From: Candidatus Eiseniibacteriota bacterium
Lineage (GTDB): Bacteria; Joyebacterota; Joyebacteria; Joyebacterales; Joyebacteraceae
Direction of reading: 5' to 3'
Length of the DNA: 64,000 nucleotides
NCBI GenBank assembly: GCA_030622115.1
Contig: JAUXGN010000004.1
Coordinates: 26,469-90,468, forward strand
Shown here: positions 17,171 to 25,471 of the stretch, in pieces
How positions within the stretch are numbered: position 1 is the first letter of the stretch
How the letters are laid out: each line of letters opens with the position of its first letter
Made by a program: the position numbers and the translations under genes
Notes under the pieces: model-generated
What the model saw: the letters and a program-made list of their open reading frames with translations, nothing else
What the model was told of the DNA's origin: nothing
The model's database searches: none

Positions 17171-18529
17171 TTGGAAAGCAGCAACCGGGGAATGCAGGAC
17201 ACATCGCTCTTGCGTGACGTCATATACGTCATCTTCAAGAGAAAGGTCGTGCTGATCACGCTTGCCGTGGTCGGAACGGCTATCATGATATACGGTTTCA
17301 GGACCAGCGTAGAGAGCTATGAGGCGTCGGCCCGTGTGCTGATAAAGCGTCAGCACCAGGGATACGTCATGCCTGCGGAGACACGCGCTGTACTCAAGCG
17401 GGCCGAGGTCGTCAACTCCGAGATTTCGATAATCATGAGCACGGCTGTCGCCGAGGCTGTTGTAGACATGCTTGAACTCGCGACCGGCGATGAGCGGCCG
17501 ATGGCCATCTACCGCATGTCGAGGAAGATCAAGGCGCAGGAGCAGCCGGAGTCCGACATCATAGATATCACGTACCGTCACAGAGATCCCCAGATGGCAG
17601 CCGACGTTGTGAACGCTGCACTCGATGCCTACCTCGAGATCAGGAAGGCGGTCGCCCTCAATTACGATGCGGTCATCTATCTGGACTCGCAGGCAGCGCG
17701 GGTCCGCGCCGAGCGTGACTCGACCGCCATGGCAATAGCGCGCTTCGGTGGAGAGAGAGGCGAACTCGCGCAGGGGCGTCGTGCGGAGCAGCAGATGGGG
17801 CTCCAGGACCGCTTCGAGAACGAACTCGCGACCTTGACCTCGCACATTCAGTCACGCGAGGAGAAGCTGGCCTTGGTCGAGGAGTGGCTGGCCTCAGGCG
17901 CCGATCCGTCTCACATTCCAAGCGGCGAGATCTATGAGATGACGAGCGTCCGGCAGGCCAAGAACCGGCTGGTCGAACTCGAACTGATTGTGGCAGGGGC
18001 TTCTTCGAAGTACACGGCCGACCATCCCGCGCTCCTGAAGCTTCGGCGGGAGGTTCTGGCTACGCAGGAGGTCCTGCAGAAAGAGGTGAGGCAGGCACTC
18101 GCCAGGCAACGGATGCGCGTCGATGAGTGGAGGGCCGAGCGCCGTGCTGTGCTCGGCATGCTGGATGACCTGCATAGCAAGGATGAGGATCTCGCCAAGA
18201 GTCTTCTCACCATCAGACTCCTGGAGCACGATCTTTCAATCCATGCGGACATGTATGCGATCATCATGGACAGACGGGAGCAGTTCAGGATCACGGCCGC
18301 CACCGATCCTAATCTCCTGAACGTCGGTATTGTGGCGAGGGCTGCGATACCGGCTAAGTCTACGCCTCAGCCGGTCAACATGAAGGTCGTGGTCGGTCTC
18401 TTCACGATCATTTTCGGTGTTCTGCTCGTCTTTGCCATGGAGAGAGCGGACAACTCTCTCGAGCGCCGCGAGGATATTCAGAGAGTGCTCGGGCTCAAGG
18501 TGCTGGCCACAATTCCGGAGCGCAAGTAG
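17171..18529 (+). CDS. Polysaccharide chain-length determinant (Wzz/GumC-like)
   Basis: This inner-membrane protein of about 452 residues has one helix near the N-terminus (VVLITLAVVGTAIMIYGF), a long periplasmic region with coiled-coil heptads (about residues 170-380) and a second helix near the C-terminus (VVVGLFTIIFGVLLVFAM). That is the polysaccharide co-polymerase layout that controls polymer length and links the polymerase to the outer-membrane channel. No ATPase domain is fused; it is encoded two genes downstream. TTG 17171 is chosen because GAGGAAGGA lies 8 bp upstream; ATG 17192 is an alternative. It overlaps nothing but follows the lipoprotein gene closely. Confidence 0.85.
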   Translation: MESSNRGMQDTSLLRDVIYVIFKRKVVLITLAVVGTAIMIYGFRTSVESYEASARVLIKRQHQGYVMPAETRAVLKRAEVVNSEISIIMSTAVAEAVVDMLELATGDERPMAIYRMSRKIKAQEQPESDIIDITYRHRDPQMAADVVNAALDAYLEIRKAVALNYDAVIYLDSQAARVRAERDSTAMAIARFGGERGELAQGRRAEQQMGLQDRFENELATLTSHIQSREEKLALVEEWLASGADPSHIPSGEIYEMTSVRQAKNRLVELELIVAGASSKYTADHPALLKLRREVLATQEVLQKEVRQALARQRMRVDEWRAERRAVLGMLDDLHSKDEDLAKSLLTIRLLEHDLSIHADMYAIIMDRREQFRITAATDPNLLNVGIVARAAIPAKSTPQPVNMKVVVGLFTIIFGVLLVFAMERADNSLERREDIQRVLGLKVLATIPERK

Positions 18530-18530
18530 C

Positions 18531-19391
18531 ATGTATACGAGGTTCTACAAGCTGGCCGAGAGGCCGTTTGAACTCACGCCGGATCTCAGGTTTCTCTATC
18601 TGAGCAGCAAGCACAAGGAAGCGCTTGCTCACCTGACCTACGGAGTCAGAGAACGACGTGTCTTCGTGCAGCTCACGGGAGAAGTGGGGACCGGGAAGAC
18701 AACGATGCTCGACGCGCTCGTTCACGGATTGGACGCCGGCACGAAGGTCGCGTGGCTCTCCAATACGACAATCGGACGGACCGACCTCCTGCGTGTCCTT
18801 GGATGGGGGCTCGGGATCGAGCTCAAGGGCCGCTCGAAGATGGAGATCCACCGCGAGATCTCGGAGTACCTCAACATGTGGACGGCGTCCGGTCGCAACG
18901 CGGTTTTCATTGTAGACGAGGCTCAGAACCTCAATCTCTCTCTGCTTGAGGAGGTGAGGCTTCTATCCAACCTCCGTTCCGCCGGGCACCCGAGCCTTCA
19001 GATCGTCCTGGCCGGGCAGCCGGAGCTCAGGCGGAAGCTCGAGCTTCAGCAGCTGAGACAGCTCAGACAGCGTATCAGCATCAGGTTCCATCTCGACCCG
19101 TTGTCCCGCGTCGAGACAGGTGAGTACATCAGGCACAGGCTTACAGTGGCGGGTGCGGCAGATCTCGAGATCTTCGACCGCAGCGCCGTCGATGGCATAT
19201 TCGAATACTCGGGTGGTGTCCCGCGGATGATCAACACCGTCTGCGACAACGCTCTTCTGGCCGGCTACGCGGACAACCGCCCGTGGATCGGCAAGAGGAC
19301 GATCACTGAGACCATCGGGGTTGTCGAATGCAGAACGAGTGACCATATCGAGCAGCAGGCGCAGCCGGACGCGCTTAGCCACAGCCGGTAA
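18531..19391 (+). CDS. ExeA-like AAA ATPase of EPS loci (XrtA-associated type)
   Basis: This 286-residue ATPase begins MYTRFYKLAERPFELTPD, the opening seen in general-secretion ExeA and in PEP-CTERM/XrtA-locus ATPases. Walker A is TGEVGTGKTTMLDAL (about residue 46) and Walker B is AVFIVDEAQNLNLSL (about residue 124), with sensor LVLAGQPELRRKL. Both key residues are intact. It starts 1 bp after the chain-length gene stop. It probably supplies energy or regulation for polysaccharide secretion. The peptidoglycan-binding domain of ExeA is absent. No exosortase gene is in this window. Confidence 0.83.
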   Translation: MYTRFYKLAERPFELTPDLRFLYLSSKHKEALAHLTYGVRERRVFVQLTGEVGTGKTTMLDALVHGLDAGTKVAWLSNTTIGRTDLLRVLGWGLGIELKGRSKMEIHREISEYLNMWTASGRNAVFIVDEAQNLNLSLLEEVRLLSNLRSAGHPSLQIVLAGQPELRRKLELQQLRQLRQRISIRFHLDPLSRVETGEYIRHRLTVAGAADLEIFDRSAVDGIFEYSGGVPRMINTVCDNALLAGYADNRPWIGKRTITETIGVVECRTSDHIEQQAQPDALSHSR

Positions 19392-19408
19392 GGACCGGAA
19401 AGGCCGCA

Positions 19409-20215
19409 ATGAGCAAGATCTCAAAGGCGATGGAGAGAGCCAACCGCGAAGAGCGCCGAGGGCAGGATGTCGAAGGACCGCCCGCAGGCGGAGAGGTTCA
19501 CGACAGGCCGCGAGAGGCCGAGGAACCCGTGGTCGCGACCCCCACAGCGAGACGCACGCCTGTCCGAACGGCACGCGCGGTCGAGCTGCCGGAGAACATC
19601 GAGGAGTACCACGGTCTGGTGTCGGAGGTCTACATAGCTCTTCCGGATGTCCGCTCGCGCATCCTCATGATCGTGAGCGCCGTGGACGGCGAGGGCACGA
19701 GCACTGTGGCGCGGGAGTTCGCTCACAGCGTGGCCGCGGCCAACGAGATAGAGACGCTGCTTGTGGATGCGAATCTTCGCCGACCACAGCACCACAAGGT
19801 GCTGAAAGCACCGCAGGATCCCGGTTTGACCGACCTGGTCCTCGGCGTCGGCGCGTTCGATTCATGTGTGCGGAGTGTCGGTATTCCGCATCTTGTTCTC
19901 ATGCCGGCGGGACGGAGAGTCGTCGCTCCCCCGCGTATCTTCACTGATCCGGGCATGGACGGGGTTTTGGAGGAGTGTCGCAGACGTTTTCAGTTGACCG
20001 TGATCGACGCTCCACCGCTTCTCTCTTTCTCCGAGGGGATACAGCTCTCCCGGAAGGTAGACGGTGTCGTGCTCGTGGTGAGGGCGGGTCGCACGAAGCG
20101 TCAGCTTGTGGAGGTGGCTCTCGATCGGCTCAATGATGCCGGTGCGAATGTCATTGGAACGGTTCTGAATCGGAGGAAGTTCTACATACCTCCCATGATC
20201 TACGAACGCCTCTAG
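19409..20215 (+). CDS. CpsD/MinD-like ATPase of EPS locus, P-loop lysine missing
   Basis: This 268-residue protein begins MSKISKAMERANREE, like XrtA-associated tyrosine autokinases, then has a linker and a MinD-type ATPase domain. The P-loop reads VDGEGTSTVARE, where active BY-kinases have GEGKST or GEGKTT, so the invariant lysine is threonine. Walker A' LLVDANLRRPQ and Walker B LTVIDAPPLL are present. The C-terminus has only two tyrosines (YIPPMIYERL), not the tyrosine cluster of Wzc or CpsD. I infer a partner of the chain-length protein that may bind nucleotide weakly or not hydrolyse it. It follows the ExeA-like gene by 17 bp. Confidence 0.78.
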   Translation: MSKISKAMERANREERRGQDVEGPPAGGEVHDRPREAEEPVVATPTARRTPVRTARAVELPENIEEYHGLVSEVYIALPDVRSRILMIVSAVDGEGTSTVAREFAHSVAAANEIETLLVDANLRRPQHHKVLKAPQDPGLTDLVLGVGAFDSCVRSVGIPHLVLMPAGRRVVAPPRIFTDPGMDGVLEECRRRFQLTVIDAPPLLSFSEGIQLSRKVDGVVLVVRAGRTKRQLVEVALDRLNDAGANVIGTVLNRRKFYIPPMIYERL

Positions 20216-20323
20216 GCGCCGGCGCTCGGATCCCACGAAGGAATACGGTTCGGCTCATGACTCGTGCCGTGATCACAACAGGTCTGTCGACGTGCGGCGT
20301 CGGCCGGATCCGGGAGCATCGCG

Positions 20324-21892
20324 ATGAGTGGCATCACAGAGCGCGTGCGGCATGCGTTCGAGCGAAGCGAGGACTACCTTGGGCGCTCGTGGCCCGTGTG
20401 GGTTCTCGCCATCGTGATGTACACCGGCGTCGCGTGGGTGCTTCTTACCAAGATCCGTCTGCCTGACCCCCTGTATCTCATTGTCTTCGTGATGGCGATC
20501 ACTATCGTCGCCATAACCCTGTTCAAGATCGAGTGGGCGGTCCTCGGCCTCGCGGCCATGATCGCATTCACAAGGCCTGGCGTGAGCTTCGGTCCTGGGA
20601 GTGTTTTTCACGTCAGCGGTTTCAACCTTGCGCTCATCGGTGTCTGGATGGTTTACATCGTCCGGTACGCTGCGGATGCCGAATTGGCGGCCAAGGGGCC
20701 GTTGGTGCGCCGCACAGAGCTCGATACGATCATAGGGATATTCCTCATTCTGGCGACGCTGTCGATGCTCGTGGGGCTGAACAAGAACTGGCAGGAGTTC
20801 GCGCGTGCGAGAGTCTTGCTCTACTGGAAGGAGCAGATACTCTACTTCGCTTGGTTCTATCTTGTCGTGACTATGCTCAGGACTCCAAAGGATCTGAGGC
20901 GCTTTGCGATCATCTTCGCTACAGCAGGCGTTTTCATTGCTGCCGTTGGTCTCTACAACAGATTCGGCGGCGCAGTGGAGGCTGTTCACGCGACAACGGA
21001 GGAGCTTGAGGCCGGTGTGGTCGGGGGGCGCGCCGAAGGGGCAGGCACGGCATTCCTCGGTCTTGGGCACCCGAATTTCCTGGGTGCGTTCCTCATCATG
21101 TCCATGCCGTTCTGGTTCTTCGCTGTTGATCATCTGAAGAGAGCGTGGCACAGGCTTTTTGCCGATGGAGCCATCCTCCTTGGGTTCCTCGGCCTCCTGT
21201 TCACATACTCGCGCAGTGCCTGGTTCGGAGTTGTGGCCGGTATCGGCATGCTGAGTCTGAGCGACAGGCGGGCCATCACGAGAATCATTGTTTTCTTCGT
21301 ACTCTTCGCTGCCGTGGCACAGGCGCTCTCGTTCGCGTACACGGGTATGGGCGCCACAGATCTCGTAGCCATGAGATTCGAGCAGCTGAACAGGAGTAAC
21401 TACTCGGCGAGGCCTGCGATCTTCGCGAGTGCTCTTGAGGTGGTGAAAGACAATCCTCTGACCGGTGTCGGGCCCGGCGCGTTCTCGTTTCACGCGGACC
21501 ACAGCATGGTGGGTGGCGTTCTTTCGCAGGCGCACAATCTGCTCCTCACCATAGCGGCCGAGATGGGCATTCCTGCGGCGATCATGTACATCATCTTTCT
21601 TGTCGCCCTCTTTCGAATGGGGATAAGGAATCTCCGCGCCGTCGCACGCGAGCCGGGGTATGGTTTCATTGCTCAAGGCGCCTACGCCGGACTCTTCGCT
21701 ATCGTGGCTCAGACTTTCTTCGTCCATCTCTTCTATCATCGAAACGTCGGGTACGCTCTCTACGCGCTCCTCGGAATCATCGTGGCGATGAACCGGATGG
21801 TACGCGAAGGGGAGCTTCCGGTTCCACGCGACGGTGGCGAAGATGGGGGTGGGAGGTTGGTCCAAACTGACTCGGTCTGGGTCGAGCCATGA
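20324..21892 (+). CDS. O-antigen ligase/polymerase-family membrane protein (Wzy-like)
   Basis: This 522-residue protein has 10-12 hydrophobic segments. The central periplasmic loop is preceded by LGHPNFLGAFLIMSMPFWFF and LLFTYSRSAWFGV, and the Wzy_C motif DNPLTGVGPGAF with QAHNLLLTIAAEMGIP sits at about residues 375-420. Next to the export and chain-length genes it is best read as the EPS polymerase; the other Wzy_C protein at 9753 sits with LPS genes. ATG 20324 follows a GGGAG site. The stop overlaps the next start by 4 bp. Confidence 0.82.
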   Translation: MSGITERVRHAFERSEDYLGRSWPVWVLAIVMYTGVAWVLLTKIRLPDPLYLIVFVMAITIVAITLFKIEWAVLGLAAMIAFTRPGVSFGPGSVFHVSGFNLALIGVWMVYIVRYAADAELAAKGPLVRRTELDTIIGIFLILATLSMLVGLNKNWQEFARARVLLYWKEQILYFAWFYLVVTMLRTPKDLRRFAIIFATAGVFIAAVGLYNRFGGAVEAVHATTEELEAGVVGGRAEGAGTAFLGLGHPNFLGAFLIMSMPFWFFAVDHLKRAWHRLFADGAILLGFLGLLFTYSRSAWFGVVAGIGMLSLSDRRAITRIIVFFVLFAAVAQALSFAYTGMGATDLVAMRFEQLNRSNYSARPAIFASALEVVKDNPLTGVGPGAFSFHADHSMVGGVLSQAHNLLLTIAAEMGIPAAIMYIIFLVALFRMGIRNLRAVAREPGYGFIAQGAYAGLFAIVAQTFFVHLFYHRNVGYALYALLGIIVAMNRMVREGELPVPRDGGEDGGGRLVQTDSVWVEP

Positions 21893-23064
21893 TCAGCGAG
21901 AAGCGAGCCGATGGGCTTCCCACAAGAATTGCCTTCTACACCGACACGCGAGCGTGGGGCGGAGCCGAAGTCTACATGACCCAGGTAACTCTGGGTCTCA
22001 AGAGGGCGGGCTTCGATCCGCGGCTCTTCGTTGCGGACCGTCGGGAAGTGGATGAGTGGGTCGAGCACCTTCGGGAGCGGGGGCTTCACATCGAGCGCTT
22101 CCGCCCCGGCAAGGAGTTCAATCCGCGTGTCTTCTTCGATGGACTGAAGCTGTTCCGTGGCTTCGAGATAGTGCACTTCAACAAGACGAATCCGAGAAGG
22201 TGCCTTCCTGCAGTGTGGGCCGCACGGTTTGCAGGAGCCAGTGTCGTGATCGCGACCGAGCACCTTGCACATTCTCCGGACTCACATGTACCGCTCGGCC
22301 GAGGGATTATCACGGCTCTCGTCAGACTTACCAACAGGCTGATAGACAAGACGATAGCCGTCTCGGAACTGAGCAGGGAGATGCTCATCGGGAACTACGG
22401 GATTCCAGGTGAGAAGATAGTCAGCGTCAGAAACGGCACGGATCTCTCGCAGTTCGACATCGCGTTCGATACAAAGGCGATGCGCGTGGATCTGGGTCTC
22501 GGCGCATCGGATCGCGTCGCAGTCCTTGTCGGGCAGGTGTCCGAACGGAAGGGTCACCCTCTTGCTCTCAAGGCCGTCGCCGAGATCCGGAAGCGGATAC
22601 CGGACTATCGACTCGTCTTCGTGGGGGAGGGCGAGATCGAGAAGGCGTTGAAGGCGGAGGCCGTGGGCCTCGGTCTCACGACTGAAGTGATCTGGGCCGG
22701 TTTCAGACGTGATGTTCCAGCGATACTCGCCTCCGTCGACCTTCTGATCCTTCCTTCTGAAGACGAGTGTCTGCCGTTCGTGATCCTGGAAGCGATGGGT
22801 TCGAGGCTGCCGGTCGTGGCCACGGACGTTGGAGGCGTCAGCGAGCAGGTCGAGGATGGAGTCACGGGGCGCCTGATGCGCTCATGCGATGCAGCCACGT
22901 TGGCGGAGGCTGTCATCGATGTGCTGGATCGGCCTGACAGGGGGAAGTCGCTTGGAGAGGCGGGACGGCGCAAGCTCGAAGCTGAGTTCTCGATAGAAGC
23001 AAGCGTGGGGCGAGTTCCGGAGATCTATCGCGACATCTACATGAGACGGGGACACCACCGATGA
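21889..23064 (+). CDS. Glycosyltransferase family 4, tandem copy A
   Basis: This 391-residue GT4 enzyme has the N-lobe motif AWGGAEVYMTQ, an interlobe region at IATEHL, and the C-lobe LVGQVSERKGH, VIWAGFRRDVP and EDECLPFVILEAMGSRLPVV, the EX7E site. It would transfer a sugar onto the lipid-linked repeat unit of the EPS. It is about 85% identical by hand alignment to the next gene, and they share long exact DNA runs, so they arose by recent tandem duplication. Starts and stops overlap by 4 bp. Substitutions in the RKGH region and the acceptor-facing loops may mean distinct acceptors. Confidence 0.87.
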   Translation: MISEKRADGLPTRIAFYTDTRAWGGAEVYMTQVTLGLKRAGFDPRLFVADRREVDEWVEHLRERGLHIERFRPGKEFNPRVFFDGLKLFRGFEIVHFNKTNPRRCLPAVWAARFAGASVVIATEHLAHSPDSHVPLGRGIITALVRLTNRLIDKTIAVSELSREMLIGNYGIPGEKIVSVRNGTDLSQFDIAFDTKAMRVDLGLGASDRVAVLVGQVSERKGHPLALKAVAEIRKRIPDYRLVFVGEGEIEKALKAEAVGLGLTTEVIWAGFRRDVPAILASVDLLILPSEDECLPFVILEAMGSRLPVVATDVGGVSEQVEDGVTGRLMRSCDAATLAEAVIDVLDRPDRGKSLGEAGRRKLEAEFSIEASVGRVPEIYRDIYMRRGHHR

Positions 23065-24233
23065 GCGAGAAGCGAGTCGGCGCGCTTCCAGGAGGGATTG
23101 CCCTCTACACCGACGCGGAAGCATGGGGTGGGGCCGAGGTCTACATGACCCAGGTTGCTTTGGGGCTGAAAGGAGCCGGCTTTGATCTCCGACTTCTTGT
23201 TGCAGACCGTCGGGACGTGGATGAGTGGGTCGAACACCTTCGCGAGCGGGGGCTTCACGTCGAGCGCTTCCGCCCCGGCAAGGAGTTCAATCCGCGGGTC
23301 TTCTTCGATGGACTGAAGCTCTTTCGCGGCTCTGAGATCGTGCACTTCAACAAGACCCATCCGAGGAATTGTCTTCCCGCAGTGTGGGCCGCGCGGTTCG
23401 CTGGAGCCAGTGTCGTGATCGCGACCGAACACCTTACACTTCTTCCCGATTCGCTTGTGCCGTTCGGCCGGAGGATCATCACGACTCTCATCAAGCTTAC
23501 CAACAGGCTGATGGACATGACCATTGCCGTTTCGGAATCGAGCAGAGAGATGCTGATCAGGAACTACGGGATTCCAGGTGAGAAGATCGTGAGCATCAGA
23601 AACGGTGTGGACCTCTCGCAGTTTGACACCGCGTTCGACACGAACGCCATGCGCGTGGATCTCGGTCTTCGCGCCTCCGATCCGGTTGCCGTCTTTGTCG
23701 GGCGCATGGCTGACCGGAAGGGCCACATCTCTGCTCTCAAGGCTGTCGCCGAGATCCGGAAGCGGATACCCGGCTATCGACTTGTCTTCGTGGGGGAGGG
23801 CGAGATCGAGAAGGAGCTGAGGGCGGAGGCCATGGCCCTCGGTCTTACAACTGAAGTGATCTGGGCCGGCTTCAGACGCGACGTCCCCGCGATACTCGCG
23901 TCCGTCGATCTTCTGATCCTCCCTTCTGAAGACGAGTCACTGCCATTCGTGATTCTGGAGGCGATGGGTTCGAGGCTGCCGGTCGTGGCCACGGACGTTG
24001 GAGGTATCAGCGAGCAGATCGAGGACGGAGTCACCGGTCGCCTGATACGCCCACGCGATGTGGCCGGGTTGGCGAAGGCCGTCATAGACGTGCTGGACCG
24101 GCCTGACAGGGGGAAGTCGCTCGGAGAGGCGGGACGCCGCAAGCTCGAAGCTGAGTTCTCGATAGAAGCAAGCGTGGGACGGGTTTCAGAGATCTATCGC
24201 GATATCTACATGAGGCAGGGACACCGCCGATGA
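23061..24233 (+). CDS. Glycosyltransferase family 4, tandem copy B
   Basis: This 390-residue near-copy of the preceding enzyme has AWGGAEVYMTQ, FVGRMADRKGH, VIWAGFRRDVP and EDESLPFVILEAMGSRLPVV all intact. Copy B retains the usual GRxxxRKG arginine where copy A has GQVSERKG, which may make B the more typical enzyme. About 60 of 390 positions differ, mostly in the N-lobe and in the loop after TEHL. Both copies look functional with no frameshift. It is followed by another GT4 gene with a 4-bp overlap. Confidence 0.87.
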   Translation: MSEKRVGALPGGIALYTDAEAWGGAEVYMTQVALGLKGAGFDLRLLVADRRDVDEWVEHLRERGLHVERFRPGKEFNPRVFFDGLKLFRGSEIVHFNKTHPRNCLPAVWAARFAGASVVIATEHLTLLPDSLVPFGRRIITTLIKLTNRLMDMTIAVSESSREMLIRNYGIPGEKIVSIRNGVDLSQFDTAFDTNAMRVDLGLRASDPVAVFVGRMADRKGHISALKAVAEIRKRIPGYRLVFVGEGEIEKELRAEAMALGLTTEVIWAGFRRDVPAILASVDLLILPSEDESLPFVILEAMGSRLPVVATDVGGISEQIEDGVTGRLIRPRDVAGLAKAVIDVLDRPDRGKSLGEAGRRKLEAEFSIEASVGRVSEIYRDIYMRQGHRR

Positions 24234-25471
24234 AGCAGAGACTCAACATTCTCTCGATCAACCAGTTCTTCTTCCCGGACAGTCAGGGTGGTGTGGAACG
24301 TGTTGCTCACGAGACGACGAGACGGCTCGCAGAGCGCGGGCACACCGTCCATCTTGTAGGGCAGAGGACCAAGCCCGGTACACCCGATACGGAGGAACTT
24401 CACGGGCTTACAATCCATCGGTACGGGGCCGCCGAGAGCGGCGGGCGAATGGGAGGCAGAACCAAAGACGCGCTCTACGCCTCGCGGCGGGTCCTAAGCG
24501 AACTCGTTCAGAGCCGGCAGTTCGACATTGTGCTGCCGCATCACTACTTCCCCTACTACTCGTTCATCAGGAGTACCGGAGCAAAGACGACACCCGAACT
24601 CATGACCTTCCACGCTTCCTACTGGCAGGAGCTTCGTCTTGAGGGCGCCGAGCGCCGGACGACGAGATTCCTCGAACGGGTGATCTTCAGCAGAGTGGCG
24701 CAGCGAACTGAGGTTACCTGCCTCAAGCGCGCGGACCGCATCGCTGTTCTCAGCGACTTCTCAGCCGAGCAGCTGTCGAGCTACTACTCCTTCACTGCCG
24801 GGAAGGTCATCAAGATCCACGGTGGTGTAGATCTCGAACGCTTCACTCCAGCACCTGATCGCACGGCGGTGAGGGCGAAGCTGGGCCTGCCGCTTGATCG
24901 GCAGATCCTCCTTACAGTCAGACGATTGGTGCCGCGCATGGGATTGTCAAACCTCGTGGCAGCGTTCGGCCAGGCGCTCGAGCGACATCCGGAAGCGATG
25001 CTTGTGATCGCCGGTAGTGGGAGACTGGAGCAGGAACTCAAAGGCCAGGTTGCCGATGGCGGACTCTCGGACTCCGTACGCTTCACCGGGTTCGTGGAAG
25101 ATCACAAGCTCGTTGAGTACTACCAGGCTGCCGATCTCTTCGTGCTTCCGTCCATTGCCTTCGAGGGCTTCGGAATGGTGACCCTGGAAGCGCTGGCGTG
25201 TGGAACGCCGGCCCTCGGAACGCCCATTGGAGCAACCCCAGAGCTTCTGAAGCCGCTTGTGCCCCAGCTGGTGCTCCGAGGAACGCGGCCGGAGGCGCTT
25301 CGCAAAGGGATAGGTATGATGCTTGAATGGCTATCAGATGCGGGCGCCGCAGATGAGCTCCGCAAGCGGTGTCGCAAGTATGTCGAGTTAAACTTCGGTT
25401 GGGATCCTGCGGTGGACGCGCTGGAGAACCTCATCTTCGAATTGATGGATGCCGGGAGACGCGATGGCTAG
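24230..25471 (+). CDS. Glycosyltransferase family 4
   Basis: This 413-residue GT4 protein begins NILSINQFFFPDSQGGVERV, with the glycine-rich donor loop GGVERV. The C-lobe shows LLTVRRLVPRMGLSNLVAAF, VRFTGFVEDHKL and FEGFGMVTLEALACGTPALG. The R-K pair of many GT4 enzymes reads RRLVPRMG here, as in mannosyltransferase-like relatives. It belongs to the same operon and overlaps the next gene by 8 bp. The sugar is unknown; with GDP-mannose genes nearby a mannose or mannuronate donor is plausible. Confidence 0.86.
   Translation: MKQRLNILSINQFFFPDSQGGVERVAHETTRRLAERGHTVHLVGQRTKPGTPDTEELHGLTIHRYGAAESGGRMGGRTKDALYASRRVLSELVQSRQFDIVLPHHYFPYYSFIRSTGAKTTPELMTFHASYWQELRLEGAERRTTRFLERVIFSRVAQRTEVTCLKRADRIAVLSDFSAEQLSSYYSFTAGKVIKIHGGVDLERFTPAPDRTAVRAKLGLPLDRQILLTVRRLVPRMGLSNLVAAFGQALERHPEAMLVIAGSGRLEQELKGQVADGGLSDSVRFTGFVEDHKLVEYYQAADLFVLPSIAFEGFGMVTLEALACGTPALGTPIGATPELLKPLVPQLVLRGTRPEALRKGIGMMLEWLSDAGAADELRKRCRKYVELNFGWDPAVDALENLIFELMDAGRRDG

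Noticed and set aside
20216-20225. Palindrome GCGCCGGCGC after the CpsD-like gene.
   Set aside because: It has no loop and no T-run, and such short GC palindromes are expected in a high-GC genome.
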